This document shows positions 8,619-17,373 of a stretch of 49,649 nucleotides of DNA, in pieces (position 1 is the first letter of the stretch; each line of letters opens with the position of its first letter). The notes under the pieces were generated by a model that saw nothing but the letters and a program-made list of their open reading frames with translations, was not told where the DNA came from and did no database searches. The translations under genes were made by a program, and so were the position numbers. The DNA comes from CAZZEX01 sp964653285 (GTDB lineage: Bacteria > Chloroflexota > Anaerolineae > B4-G1), in the NCBI GenBank assembly GCA_964653285.1, contig CAZZEX010000028.1:1-49649 (forward strand), given 5' to 3'.

Positions 8619-10577
8619 ATGGCCGACGAAGTGGAGCAAGAGAGGTCTCACGAACCCGAGGCAGAGACAGAGACAGAGACAGAGGTGTCGGAAAAGCCGG
8701 AGAGGCGATGGGCACGCCTGAGCGAGCCCTTTTGGCGACTCAGGAGTCTCGTCGTTCGACTCTGGAGCCGCGTTGCCTTCGCGCAGGCCTGGCTGCGCAG
8801 GCCAGACGAGGTCGGGCAACCCATCACGCTGCAACCACACGGCGTGCGATTGCTCGTCCTGCTGATCCTGGGCAACCTGGTCGTCCTGGCACTGCTGACC
8901 GTCGCGCTGTACCAGGCGGCCACGATGCCTCCCATCGTAGAACCACCGCAGTTGACCATCGTCACCGCAACGCCTGGCCCCTCTCCCATCCCTGGCCCCA
9001 CGCCCACCCCTTTCGGCAGCGGCGGAGCCATTGCCTTCACCCTGCGGCGCAACGGCAACGCCGACGTCTACGCTCTCAACCAGGCCGACCGGCAACTGGT
9101 GCGGCTGACCTACGATCCAGCCGAGGATCGCGACCCGGCCTGGTCCCCCGACGGCAACTACATTGCCTTTGCCTCGAACCGCGCCCACAACTGGGACATC
9201 TACCTGCTGGACCTGGTCAGCGGCGCGCTGATCCGCCTGACCCACGATTCCGGCTTCGACGCTAACCCCAGCTGGTCGCCCGATGGCCACTGGATCGCCT
9301 TTGAATCCTACCGCCGTGGCAACCTCGACATCTACGTGATGAGCACCGCCGGACAACAAACGCGGCGCATCACCACCGACCCCGCACCCAACTACGGGCC
9401 GGCCTGGTCGCCCGACAGCCGAGCGCTCGCCTATACTACCTTCTACGACGGCAACAAGGACATTTACGTTCATCTCCTCGACGGACAGAAAAAGATCATC
9501 AACGTCACCCAAAGCCCCGACCTGGACGAGGATAGCCCGGCCTGGTCGCCTGATGGCACACAACTGGCCTACGTCAGCGGACCGCGTGGCAACCCCTCTA
9601 TCCAGGTCACGGCGTTCGACTGGGACATGACGGCGACCGACCAGGCACAGACCGAACTGTTTGGCGCTGGCACTTCCCCAGCCTGGGCTCCCGACGGACA
9701 GAGTCTCCTCTACGCTTACGAACGGGGTGGAGGCAGCCACCTCATCGCGGCCAGCACGGCAGGCTGGGCGCTGTTCCACGAAGTCCACAGCATTGACGAA
9801 CCGCTGGACGACCTGGCGTGGACAAGCCTTCCACTTTCGCCCCGTGTCGTGGCCCGGGCCCAGGCCGATGCGCCGGCTGAGGAGTCTCCTTTCTACGTGG
9901 AACTGGTGCAGCCGACCCCGGTCGCCGGTCCGCCCTACATGCTGGTCCCGCTCCCCAACGTTGACAGCGGCGGGGGAGAGCTTCTCTCGGATCGGGTGAA
10001 CGAGAGTTTCAACGCCCTGCGCCAACGCGTGATTGAGGAAACGGGATGGGACTACCTGGCTAACCTGAGCAGTGCCTGGCTGCCGATCACCTACACCCCG
10101 CCGTCGGGTCACTCGCGTATGACGTGGTACGTCTGTGGCAGAGCAATCGGGCTGGATCGGGAACCCTACGAAGAGGATGAGCCGCGGGTTGAGCTGACAC
10201 GGGAGGACGTGGGCAACATCACCTATTGGCGCGTCTTCGTCCGCGCCGCCGAGCAAGACGGGAGTATGGGCGAGCCTCTGCGCGAAGCGGTGTGGGACCT
10301 GAACGCTCGCCAGCAGGGCGGGAGTGCTATGGTGGAGGGGGGCGCGCCTAAACCGCGCATCCCATCTGGCCACTACGTGGACTTCACCACTCTCGCCAGC
10401 GACTACGGCTGGGAACGGGTGCCATCCTTGTGGCGCTGGCGCTACTTCTGGCCGGACATCCGCTGGTGGAGGTTCCGGAAGACCGACGATCTGACCTGGT
10501 GGGAGTGTATGCTGGAGGTCTTCGAGCCGAAGAAGATCGAGGCCGCCTTCGGGCCGATCCCAGGACACGAGGATTAG
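8619..10577 (+). CDS. Membrane-anchored PD40 (TolB-like) beta-propeller protein
   Basis: 652 residues. An acidic Glu/Thr-rich N-terminus and a short basic stretch precede one membrane span (about residues 75-100, LLVLLILGNLVVLALLTVALY). Then come a Pro/Thr linker and at least five PD40 repeats with the signature PAWSPDG..IAF (about residues 140-370), and a C-terminal region of about 270 residues that I do not recognise. The propeller resembles TolB/DPP-IV-type repeats, which usually bind proteins or glycans outside the membrane. There is no enzyme motif. Predicted topology: N-terminus inside, propeller outside. It is the first gene of a plus-strand pair with the downstream NTPase gene, 35 nt away. 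Confidence 0.85.
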   Translation: MADEVEQERSHEPEAETETETEVSEKPERRWARLSEPFWRLRSLVVRLWSRVAFAQAWLRRPDEVGQPITLQPHGVRLLVLLILGNLVVLALLTVALYQAATMPPIVEPPQLTIVTATPGPSPIPGPTPTPFGSGGAIAFTLRRNGNADVYALNQADRQLVRLTYDPAEDRDPAWSPDGNYIAFASNRAHNWDIYLLDLVSGALIRLTHDSGFDANPSWSPDGHWIAFESYRRGNLDIYVMSTAGQQTRRITTDPAPNYGPAWSPDSRALAYTTFYDGNKDIYVHLLDGQKKIINVTQSPDLDEDSPAWSPDGTQLAYVSGPRGNPSIQVTAFDWDMTATDQAQTELFGAGTSPAWAPDGQSLLYAYERGGGSHLIAASTAGWALFHEVHSIDEPLDDLAWTSLPLSPRVVARAQADAPAEESPFYVELVQPTPVAGPPYMLVPLPNVDSGGGELLSDRVNESFNALRQRVIEETGWDYLANLSSAWLPITYTPPSGHSRMTWYVCGRAIGLDREPYEEDEPRVELTREDVGNITYWRVFVRAAEQDGSMGEPLREAVWDLNARQQGGSAMVEGGAPKPRIPSGHYVDFTTLASDYGWERVPSLWRWRYFWPDIRWWRFRKTDDLTWWECMLEVFEPKKIEAAFGPIPGHED

Positions 10578-10612
10578 AGGCGCGATTGACAGGAAAGTCA
10601 GGAAAATCCGAA

Positions 10613-11158
10613 ATGAGCGCGCACATCGTCATCCTGACTGGTGAGCGCGGCGCAGGTAAAAGCACTGTCTGCCGTGAGACCATCGCCTTGGCGCAGGCCA
10701 GGAGATACACTTGTGGCGGTGTCCTCACCTTGAGCCGTCCCAATGGCGCCCTGGACGTGCTCGACGTGCACAGCGGCTATGTGCGCCGGCTGACCCTCGA
10801 ACCTGACGTGAGCCCAGCCGTGATCCAGGGCTGTTTCCACTTCGATCCGGAAACCCTGGCCTGGGGGAGCGACGCGCTGGCCCACGCGACGCCATGCCAC
10901 TTGCTCGTGGTGGACGAATTGGGGCCGCTAGAAATAGAGCGGGGGAGGGGCTGGCTGAAAGCGTTTGACGTGTTACGCAGGACTGACTTCGGGCTGGCGC
11001 TCGTCGTCGTGCGTCCTGAGTTGATAGCGCGGGCCCAACTCAAACTGCCTGCCGGCGCGGTGACCGTCCTCGCCGTGAGCGCCCACAACCGGGATGACCT
11101 GCCCGGCGTATTCCTGGAGATGCTGGAAAGGGAACTCGGTTCGACACCGAGGGCCTGA
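10613..11158 (+). CDS. THEP1-like P-loop NTPase (DUF265)
   Basis: 181 residues from ATG 10613, the first start before the P-loop and preceded by AGGAAA. Walker A is GERGAGKST at residues 9-17; Walker B is HLLVVDELGPLE near 97-108. This order and the short length match the THEP1 family, which hydrolyses nucleoside triphosphates in vitro and whose cellular substrate is uncertain. The frame is open further upstream, but that would overlap the PD40 gene. It lies 35 nt after the PD40 gene and may share its promoter. Confidence 0.85.
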   Translation: MSAHIVILTGERGAGKSTVCRETIALAQARRYTCGGVLTLSRPNGALDVLDVHSGYVRRLTLEPDVSPAVIQGCFHFDPETLAWGSDALAHATPCHLLVVDELGPLEIERGRGWLKAFDVLRRTDFGLALVVVRPELIARAQLKLPAGAVTVLAVSAHNRDDLPGVFLEMLERELGSTPRA

Positions 11159-11164
11159 TCACTC

Positions 11165-11225
11165 ATGGGACCCCTCCCCGCCCCTCCTCCACGAGGGGAG
11201 GGAGAAGAGCGGGGGGCTGGCTCCC
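11165..11225. repeat. GC-rich inverted repeat between convergent genes
   Basis: CCCCTCC/GAGGGGAGGG complementary runs lie between the 3' ends of the NTPase and EF-G genes. They could fold as a bidirectional terminator-like hairpin, but no clear T-run follows. Confidence 0.45.
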
Positions 11226-11243
11226 AGTATCACCTCCCTCCTT

Positions 11244-13322
11244 CTACTTCTCCTTCTCCCGCCGATGCGCCTCGACAATCGCCTGCGCCAGGTGCGCCGG
11301 CACCTCCTCGTAGTGATCCAACTCCATCAAGAAAATACCTCGGCCCTGGGTCAGGCTGCGCAGGTCGGTGGCGTAGCGCTGCATCTCCGCCAGCGGCACC
11401 AGCGCCGTGACGATACTCTTGCCGCCGCGCTGATCCATCCCCTGCACCCGCGCCCGCTTTGTGTTCAGGTCGCCCATGATATCGCCGGTATACTCCTCTG
11501 GCACGGTGACCAACACTTTGTAGATCGGCTCCAACAGGACCGGCCCGGCTTCCAGCATTACCTTCTTAAAGACCTCCCGCCCGGCGATCTGGAAGGCAAT
11601 GTCTTTGGAGTCCACCGGGTGCTCCTTGCCGTCGTAGACGACCGCTTTGACGTCCACCACCGGGTAGCCGGCAATCACCCCCCGCTCCATCACATGCTTG
11701 ACGCCCTTTTGGATGGAGCTCTCGAAGGAACGAGAGATGCGCCCGCCGAAGACCTTCCATTCGTACTCGAAGCCGGTGTCACGAGGCAGGGGCTCCAGCC
11801 GCATGTGCACCTCGGCGAACTGGCCCGCACCGCCGGTTTGTTTCTTGTGCCGGTACTGATCGGCGTGGACGCGGGTGATCGTCTCCCGATAGGGCACCTT
11901 GGGGATCGAGGTCTCGACCCTGACGCTGAAGCGGTTCTCCATCCGGCGCACGGCGATGTCCACGTGGGCCTCCCCCATTCCTTCCAGGATCGTCTGCCGC
12001 GTGCTGGGCTCCTGATGCCAGTGCAGTGTGGGATCCTCCTCACAGATGCGGGTCAGCGTGGGGCCCAGTTTGGCTTGGTCGGCCTTGCTCGTGGGGCTGA
12101 CAGCAACGGCGAAGAGAGAGGATGGGAAGACCGGACCGGGCAGGCTCACAGGATGGCCCTTGTCACACAGCGTATCGCCGGTGAGCGTGTGAGTCAATTT
12201 GGCCACCGCGCCGATGTCGCCGGTGTGCAGGTGCGGCACCGGGATTTGCTCTTTGCCGCGCATTACGTAGAGCTGGCCCAGCCGCTCCTCTTCCTCGGCC
12301 CGGCCGTTGTAGACGCGGCTGTCCGATTCCATCATCCCTCCGTAGACGCGGAAGTAGGTCAATTTACCTACGTAGGGGTCGGCCGTCGTCTTGAAGACCA
12401 ACGCCGTCAGCGGGGCCAATTCGTTGGGCTCAATCTGCTCCTCGCCCGCGGCCGTGAGCGCCGTGGCCGGTCCCCGGTCAATCGGGGAGGGGGCATAGGC
12501 GATCAGCGCATCCAGCAGCGCCTGCGCGCCTATGTTCGCCGTCGCCGCTGTCACCAGAACCGGGACGGCTGTGCCGTTGATGACCGCAGTGCGCAACCCC
12601 CGCTGAATCTCCTCCTCGGCCAGTTCCTCCCCTTCAAGATACTTCATGATAAGTTCATCATCTGCCTCGGCAGCGGCCTCAATCAATGGAATGCGAACAT
12701 TCTCCGCCTGGCTGACCATGTCGGCCGGGACCTCCACGGCCTTCCCTTCAGGTCCCATCAGCGCCTGCATCTTCACCAGGTCAACCACCACGCCCGCGAG
12801 GTTCTCATCCCCTGGCCCCTCCGTGCCGATGGGGAGTTGGATGGGGACAAAGTTCTGCCCGAAAGCCTCCCGCAGCGTCTCCAGCGTGCGGCCCAGGTTG
12901 GCGTTCTCCCGGTTCATCTTGTTGACGACCACCATCCGGGGCAGCCCTTGCTCCTCGGCGAAGTTCCAGACCAACTCTGTCCCTACCTCGACGCCGGACA
13001 CACCGTCCACCAAGATCAGCGCCAGGCCGGCCACCCGGACCGCGCTCTTAACCTCGCCGACGAAGTCGGTGTAGCCGGGGGTATCCAACACATTGATCTT
13101 GCAGTCCCCCCACTCGACGGGGACAAGGGCCAGATTGAGCGAGATGTGACGACGAATCTCTTCTTCGTCGAAGTCGGCGACGGTGGTGCCATTCTCGACC
13201 TCTCCCATACGGTTAATCGCACCGCTAGTGAAGAGCATCGCCTCCGCCAGCGACGTCTTTCCTGCGCTCCCGTGTCCGAGCAGGACGATATTACGTAATT
13301 GCTTGGTGTGATATTCCTTCAT
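11244..13322 (-). CDS. Elongation factor G paralogue (EF-G2 type)
   Basis: 692 residues, normal EF-G length with all domains. GTPase motifs: G1 GHGSAGKTS near residues 16-24, G3 LDTPGYTDF, G4 VNKMNREN. Domains II-V follow, with the C-terminal region ending at AQAIVEAHRREKEK. The G1 loop GHGSAGKT instead of AHIDAGKT, and the divergent switch I, are features of EF-G paralogues (EF-G2/EF-G-like), so this is probably not the only EF-G of the cell. It lies 13 nt downstream of a truncated HEPN gene and may be read from that upstream MNT locus. No ribosomal protein genes are adjacent, which also argues against the canonical fusA. Confidence 0.92.
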   Translation of the reverse strand: MKEYHTKQLRNIVLLGHGSAGKTSLAEAMLFTSGAINRMGEVENGTTVADFDEEEIRRHISLNLALVPVEWGDCKINVLDTPGYTDFVGEVKSAVRVAGLALILVDGVSGVEVGTELVWNFAEEQGLPRMVVVNKMNRENANLGRTLETLREAFGQNFVPIQLPIGTEGPGDENLAGVVVDLVKMQALMGPEGKAVEVPADMVSQAENVRIPLIEAAAEADDELIMKYLEGEELAEEEIQRGLRTAVINGTAVPVLVTAATANIGAQALLDALIAYAPSPIDRGPATALTAAGEEQIEPNELAPLTALVFKTTADPYVGKLTYFRVYGGMMESDSRVYNGRAEEEERLGQLYVMRGKEQIPVPHLHTGDIGAVAKLTHTLTGDTLCDKGHPVSLPGPVFPSSLFAVAVSPTSKADQAKLGPTLTRICEEDPTLHWHQEPSTRQTILEGMGEAHVDIAVRRMENRFSVRVETSIPKVPYRETITRVHADQYRHKKQTGGAGQFAEVHMRLEPLPRDTGFEYEWKVFGGRISRSFESSIQKGVKHVMERGVIAGYPVVDVKAVVYDGKEHPVDSKDIAFQIAGREVFKKVMLEAGPVLLEPIYKVLVTVPEEYTGDIMGDLNTKRARVQGMDQRGGKSIVTALVPLAEMQRYATDLRSLTQGRGIFLMELDHYEEVPAHLAQAIVEAHRREKEK

Positions 13323-13335
13323 CGTAATTGTAACC

Positions 13336-13539
13336 TCATCTCTTAATATAATCGTGTCGCCACGGATACTCCACGTCGTACAGGGCTAGCAGTGCTTTCA
13401 GGCTCTTCTCTGCCGCCTGCTGGGCGTGGAGACAGACCATGTCCAACGCCCGACCGGTAGAGAGCGTGGCCCTGGCGGCCACTAAATCGTGATCGGCCTT
13501 ATTCAGCAATCCCAAGGCATGCTCACGCGGGCCTTTCAT
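13336..13539 (-). pseudogene. C-terminally truncated HEPN-domain gene
   Basis: From ATG 13539 (17-nt overlap with the MNT gene) 67 residues are encoded. They cover the first two HEPN helices: HALGLLNKADHDLVAARATL, then CLHAQQAAEKSLKALL. After YPWRHD the typical sequence gives way to YIKR and a stop, about 60 residues early. The remaining helices, including the usual catalytic region, are missing. The stop codon falls in the ribosome-binding region of the EF-G gene, so the breakpoint sits at that gene's start. Confidence 0.75.
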
Positions 13540-13843
13540 AGAGCACTTTTCCCTCATGCAAGGCCGTATTGACGAAGTGCGTTTTCACGCCATGCCACTC
13601 CTGGACCTCCTCCGGCGTCCACCACACGATATCCTTGGGCACACCCAGTCCTGCTAGAAGCCGGTACAAAGGAGGTGTTCGTTGCCAGCGAGGCAGAGCC
13701 GAGGGTGCAATGATCAACAGATCAAAGTCGCTATCCGTGCGAGCTTCCTGCCGCGCTTGGCTACCGAACAGGATTATCTTGTCTGGATGAATCTCATTCC
13801 GAATTCTCGTCACCATCTCGGTGATAATTTCAGATGTGGTCAT
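13523..13843 (-). CDS. MNT-type minimal nucleotidyltransferase
   Basis: 106 residues with an intact core: IILFGSQARQ (residues 23-32), then DSDFDLLIIAP with the paired metal-binding aspartates; KDIVWWTPEE provides the third acidic position. The C-terminus (NTALHEGKVLYERP) closely parallels the end of the 7150-7512 protein (LEITTRGKVLYEQHRG), so the two are paralogues. Its HEPN partner overlaps the 3' end and is truncated. Start ATG 13843. Confidence 0.88.
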   Translation of the reverse strand: MTTSEIITEMVTRIRNEIHPDKIILFGSQARQEARTDSDFDLLIIAPSALPRWQRTPPLYRLLAGLGVPKDIVWWTPEEVQEWHGVKTHFVNTALHEGKVLYERPA

Positions 13844-13863
13844 AGTCGGTACCTCTGCTCTCA

Positions 13864-13890
13864 GTCCCCCTCGAGGTTAGGGGGGAAATG
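13864..13890. repeat. Small inverted repeat
   Basis: TCCCCCT..AGGGGGGA inverted arms upstream of the MNT gene, between it and the 3' end of the ECF operon. It may end transcription from either side. No other feature was seen in the 13844-13950 gap. Confidence 0.4.
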
Positions 13891-13950
13891 AAAGGCTCAC
13901 TGTAGTATTCTAAATGAGAACGGCCTAACTGTCAATTGCCCTCGCCCCCC

Positions 13951-14631
13951 TCACCACATCCCCACTGCTAGCAGCACCCCGGTGTATCCCGCCAGCAGCG
14001 CCAGCAGCCACAGGTCGGCCCGGCGCAGTGGCAACGGCGCAGGTTGGCCTCCGTTCGGGTCGAAGGCGCGTACTGCCGCCGCGTTGATTACCTCGTCCCC
14101 GTAGCGCAGCGTGTTGGCGACGGTCGTGACCAGGAACAGCCGCAGCGCTGTCCAGGGCCGCCGCACCCCGCCCCGCAGCCAGATCGTCTGCAGCGTCACC
14201 GTCGCCATCTCCCGCAGCGTCCCCAGGAGGTTCATCGCCAAGCCCGTGGCGAATCCCAGCCCCCGCAGCCCCAACCGGTCGAACACCGCCACGACGTCAG
14301 AGAGCGAGAGAGAGGCTATCCCCAGGCCGAACGCCAGCGTCAACGTAAAAGCCCGTCCTGCCATCTCCAGGCCGGCTGTGAATCCCGCCCGCGAGAGACG
14401 CAATGGCCCCACCGCCACGTCAGGCTCGCCGATCAGAAACGGCCCCAACGCCACCGCGCTCAGGACGAACGCCCAGAAGCGGGGACGGTGAAGCAACCGC
14501 AATCCCCTGCGGCTCCACATCAGGCCAAAGGCCAGTTCCACCAGCGCCAGGCCCATCAGCCACCAGCCTGCGGTCATGGTGGTCGCCAGCGCGGCCCAGG
14601 CGGTGAACAGCAGGTAGCCCCAGGGACTCAC
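13951..14631 (-). CDS. ECF transporter T component (EcfT/CbiQ family)
   Basis: 226 residues, about five membrane spans. The cytoplasmic coupling region has the family Arg-Gly type helices, AVRAFDPNGGQ being the second, close to the ARG motif that contacts the ATPases. This is the energy-coupling membrane protein linking the double ATPase at 15328-16752 to a substrate-binding S component. Start GTG 14631, close behind GGGGGAG and 16 nt after the S-like gene, so it is the last gene of the PadR-ATPase-S-T operon. The substrate cannot be read from the sequence. Confidence 0.85.
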   Translation of the reverse strand: MSPWGYLLFTAWAALATTMTAGWWLMGLALVELAFGLMWSRRGLRLLHRPRFWAFVLSAVALGPFLIGEPDVAVGPLRLSRAGFTAGLEMAGRAFTLTLAFGLGIASLSLSDVVAVFDRLGLRGLGFATGLAMNLLGTLREMATVTLQTIWLRGGVRRPWTALRLFLVTTVANTLRYGDEVINAAAVRAFDPNGGQPAPLPLRRADLWLLALLAGYTGVLLAVGMW

Positions 14632-14647
14632 CTCCCCCGTGTCCCCC

Positions 14648-15277
14648 TCAATGGGGGGATGCGGCCGGGGTGCGCCGTCCTAGCCGGCGCGCCACCGCGC
14701 CGCCCAATTCCCACGCGACCCATCCGCCGATCCCTCCCACGACCAGCCGTGCCAGCAGCAGGACGGCGATGATCAAGATGGCGGCCGAAACGTCCAACCC
14801 CAGCATCTGGCTGCCGTCCCGCACCATCTTGGTGTAGACCTCGACGATCCCTTTGCCGAACAGCAGCCGCATCATGACGAACTTGTGGAAGAAGTTCCAT
14901 CCCACGGCCAGCGCCCCGCCCACGACGAAGGCCCAACGCCGTGGGGTGCGGGCGATCCAGAGAACCGCTTCCATCAGCACGCTCTCCATTACGATGGCCA
15001 CGAACGGCCCCAGCTGGGCCCCGCCGGGGCTGAGCAACTTCAAAAGCGCCGTCACGACGCCGATCAGCAGCACCGACCCCCGGTTCGGCACAAAGTGTCG
15101 CCCGGTCAGGGCCACCCCCACGCCGATGCCCCCCATCACCACGCCGGTCAGGAAGGTGTTCGCCTGAGACGGGAAGATGAGATGCAGATAACTCCCCAGC
15201 GTCACTTCGACCACGGCCCACAGCGCGCCGAACAGCCCGATGGTGACCCAACTACGCACATTATAAGACGACATCAT
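14648..15277 (-). CDS. Putative ECF transporter S component
   Basis: 209 residues, five to six hydrophobic segments, small and with the size and gene position of an S component between double ATPase and T component. It does not match a vitamin-specific S family that I can name. Notable segments are WAVVEVTLGSYLHL near residues 20-33 and GWNFFHKFVMM near 125-135. GGAGG precedes the ATGATG start. The role as substrate-binding membrane protein is inferred from context. Confidence 0.65.
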   Translation of the reverse strand: MMSSYNVRSWVTIGLFGALWAVVEVTLGSYLHLIFPSQANTFLTGVVMGGIGVGVALTGRHFVPNRGSVLLIGVVTALLKLLSPGGAQLGPFVAIVMESVLMEAVLWIARTPRRWAFVVGGALAVGWNFFHKFVMMRLLFGKGIVEVYTKMVRDGSQMLGLDVSAAILIIAVLLLARLVVGGIGGWVAWELGGAVARRLGRRTPAASPH

Positions 15278-15290
15278 TTACCTCCAATTT

Positions 15291-15325
15291 AGCAGTTAGC
15301 GGTTAGCAGTCAGCGGTCAACGGTT
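15291..15325. repeat. Intergenic heptanucleotide array, AGCRGTY x5
   Basis: Five consecutive heptamers (AGCAGTT, AGCGGTT, AGCAGTC, AGCGGTC, AACGGTT) fill the gap between the ATPase and S-component genes. They would be transcribed within the operon. Confidence 0.85.
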
Positions 15326-15327
15326 GG

Positions 15328-16752
15328 CTATTCGCCTCTCCACTCCCCGGCTCCCTCGCTCCCAGTCTCCTTGTCCCCTTGTCCCCCATGTTCCCCTGCC
15401 TCCTGCATCTTGCCTCCTACCATCTCCCACACCCGGCTGGCGTACCGCTCCACCAGGCGCTGGTCGTGGGTGATCAACAACACCGTCTGACCCGCCCGAT
15501 TCAGACCGCTCACAAAGTCCATCACCCGGCTCAGGTGCCCCCAATCCTGCCCGACCGTCGGCTCATCCAGAATCAGGAGCGCGGGATGCAGGCTCAACGT
15601 GGCGGCCAGCGCGGCGCGTTGCTGCTCCCCTACGCTGAGCGCCCGCGTCGGGCGGTGGCGCAACCGCAGCAGGTCGGCCTGCGCCAGCACTACCTCCACG
15701 TCTTTAGCCCGTTCCACCCCCAGGTTGCGCGGGCCGAAAGAGACCTCCTCCTCCACCGTGTCGCACACCAACTGGTGGAGTGGGTCCTGCTGCAGGAGCC
15801 CCACGCGCCTGTCCTGCCCGTCCGCGTGCCAGACGACGCGGCCGCGGCGAGGGCGCAGGAGGCCGGCCAGCACGCGGGCCAGCGTGGTCTTGCCGGCCCC
15901 GTTCGGCCCCACCAGCGCCGCGAACTCCCCTCGATGTAGCGTGAGCGAGCAATCCCGCAGAACCGGCTGGCCGTCGTAGCCAGCCGTGACTCTCTGGAGC
16001 GCAACCAGCGGCTCACCGGTCGGGGCCGGTGGGGGAAGGCGTGGGGACGGGATAGGCTGCATCCGTGCCAGCGTCTCGGCGGGAGAGCCGTCGGCGACCA
16101 CGCGGCCGTCCGCCAGCCACACCAGACGATCGGCGTAGGGCAGGAAGGGGGCCAGCCGGTGCTCGATGACGACGAGCGTGACCTGGAACCGGCGGTGCAG
16201 CCGCACCAATGCCTGCACGATTAAGCGCACTCCCTCAGCATCCAGGTTGGCCGCAGGCTCGTCGAGGATCAGGGTAGCAGGGCGCATGGACAGGGCAGCG
16301 GCGATGGCCACCCGCTGCTGCTCGCCGCCCGAGAGGTGGCGCACCGACCGGTGGCGCAGGTGGGCGCATCCGGCCGCCTCCAGCGCGTACTCCACCCGGC
16401 CTGCAATCTCATCCGCCGGCAGGTTCAGGTTGCGCGGGCCGAAAGCCACCTCCTCCTCCACCATACCGTTGAATAGTTGCGTGGCCGGGTTCTGGAACAC
16501 CAGCCCCACCCGGGTGGCGATTTGTGCCACGCTGTGGTGCTGCGGGTCCAGTCCCGCAATCAAGACGTGGCCTTTCACCTCGGCAGGGACGGTCTGGGGG
16601 ATCAGCCCCATCAATGCGTGGGCCAGCGTGCTCTTGCCGCCGCCGGAGGGTCCGCCGATGAGCACGAAGGAGCCCGGCACGATGGAGAGGTCCACCCCCC
16701 GCAGACCGTGTGCCTCCGGGTAGCGGACGTCCAGCCCGCGCACCTCGATCAC
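15328..16752 (-). CDS. ECF transporter double ATPase (fused EcfA-EcfA')
   Basis: 474 residues, two ABC ATPase domains in one chain. First: Walker A GGPSGGGKST, signature LSGGEQQRVAIAAAL, Walker B LILDEPAANLD. Second: Walker A GPNGAGKTT, signature LSVGEQQRAALAATL, Walker B LILDEPTVGQD. It powers the ECF importer with the T and S proteins encoded downstream. The start is GTG 16752: it overlaps the padR stop (GTGA) and follows GAGGAGGT. The last about 30 residues (after VWEMVGG) are low-complexity, rich in Gly, Glu and Lys, and look repeat-derived. Confidence 0.92.
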   Translation of the reverse strand: MIEVRGLDVRYPEAHGLRGVDLSIVPGSFVLIGGPSGGGKSTLAHALMGLIPQTVPAEVKGHVLIAGLDPQHHSVAQIATRVGLVFQNPATQLFNGMVEEEVAFGPRNLNLPADEIAGRVEYALEAAGCAHLRHRSVRHLSGGEQQRVAIAAALSMRPATLILDEPAANLDAEGVRLIVQALVRLHRRFQVTLVVIEHRLAPFLPYADRLVWLADGRVVADGSPAETLARMQPIPSPRLPPPAPTGEPLVALQRVTAGYDGQPVLRDCSLTLHRGEFAALVGPNGAGKTTLARVLAGLLRPRRGRVVWHADGQDRRVGLLQQDPLHQLVCDTVEEEVSFGPRNLGVERAKDVEVVLAQADLLRLRHRPTRALSVGEQQRAALAATLSLHPALLILDEPTVGQDWGHLSRVMDFVSGLNRAGQTVLLITHDQRLVERYASRVWEMVGGKMQEAGEHGGQGDKETGSEGAGEWRGE

Positions 16753-17279
16753 GGCGCGACCTCCTCGCGACACACCTGGAGCCAGGCCAAAATCGCCTCG
16801 ATCTGGCGGCACCGGAAGTCATAGACCAGCCGGTTGAAATCGTGCGGCCCACACCGGGCCGCGCTCCGCTCCAGCCGCTCGACCCGCCCCCGGCAGACCA
16901 CCTCCTGGGCTGCGATCAGTGCCTCGGCTCCCTCCAAACCGAGGGCGTGGAAGAAGTAAAGTTTGGCGGGAAACTCCACTCGCATGTCCCGCATGGTGGG
17001 AACAGGCTGCCGCACCCAGTCCAGAAAACTCTCCCGCCCGGCGGGAGTGATACGGTAGACCTTGCGGGGCGGGCGGCTCTCCTGGGGGTCGAGGGTGGAT
17101 TCGACGTGACCAGCCTGCTCCAGCCGCTTCAGGGCGCCATAGATGTTGCTGATGCCCATGTACCAGATGACCCCCAGTTCGTCCTCGACGCGCCGGTGCA
17201 GGTCGTAGCCGTGCATCGGCCCTTGCGTCAGGAACCCCAGGAGCGCCTGTTCCAGCGGCAGCCGTCGCCGACCATTCAC
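16749..17279 (-). CDS. PadR-family transcriptional regulator
   Basis: 176 residues. An N-terminal winged helix has the family pattern LLGFLTQGPMHGYDLHRRVEDELG then ISNIYGALKRLEQAGHV (residues about 12-60) and the wing RKVYRITPAGRESF. The C-terminal helical dimerisation region is of the Vir type (DFRCRQIEAILAWLQVC). It is first in the operon and coupled to the ECF ATPase gene by a 4-nt overlap, so it probably represses itself and the transporter. A -35/-10 with a repeated GAATATT lies just upstream. PadR control of an ECF operon is uncommon as far as I know. Confidence 0.92.
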   Translation of the reverse strand: MNGRRRLPLEQALLGFLTQGPMHGYDLHRRVEDELGVIWYMGISNIYGALKRLEQAGHVESTLDPQESRPPRKVYRITPAGRESFLDWVRQPVPTMRDMRVEFPAKLYFFHALGLEGAEALIAAQEVVCRGRVERLERSAARCGPHDFNRLVYDFRCRQIEAILAWLQVCREEVAP

Positions 17280-17304
17280 TTTTCCCCCCTGTTATCCACA
17301 AGAT

Positions 17305-17352
17305 GAATATTTACACAGCGAATATTATATGCGCGTCCGTCTGGAAAGTCAA
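17305..17352 (-). promoter_or_regulatory. padR-ECF operon promoter with repeated GAATATT
   Basis: Minus strand: TTGACT (17352-17347), 17-nt spacer, TATAAT (17329-17324). GAATATT occurs at 17305-17311 and 17320-17326, 15 nt apart; its AATATT core is self-complementary and one copy overlaps the -10. Candidate PadR operator (inference). Confidence 0.7.
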
Positions 17353-17373
17353 GCCAGCGGCGTTCGGACTTGA

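Noticed and set aside
8520..10568. Very long open frame antisense to the PD40 protein
   Set aside because: GC-rich codon bias leaves the opposite strand open; no motifs or start signals, while the plus-strand protein has clear PD40 repeats.
11094..13298. 734-codon plus-strand frame over the EF-G gene
   Set aside because: Composition-driven shadow of an unmistakable EF-G on the minus strand.
13336..13539. Functional short HEPN protein
   Set aside because: It ends after two helices at an abrupt junction and lacks the catalytic region present in full-length partners.
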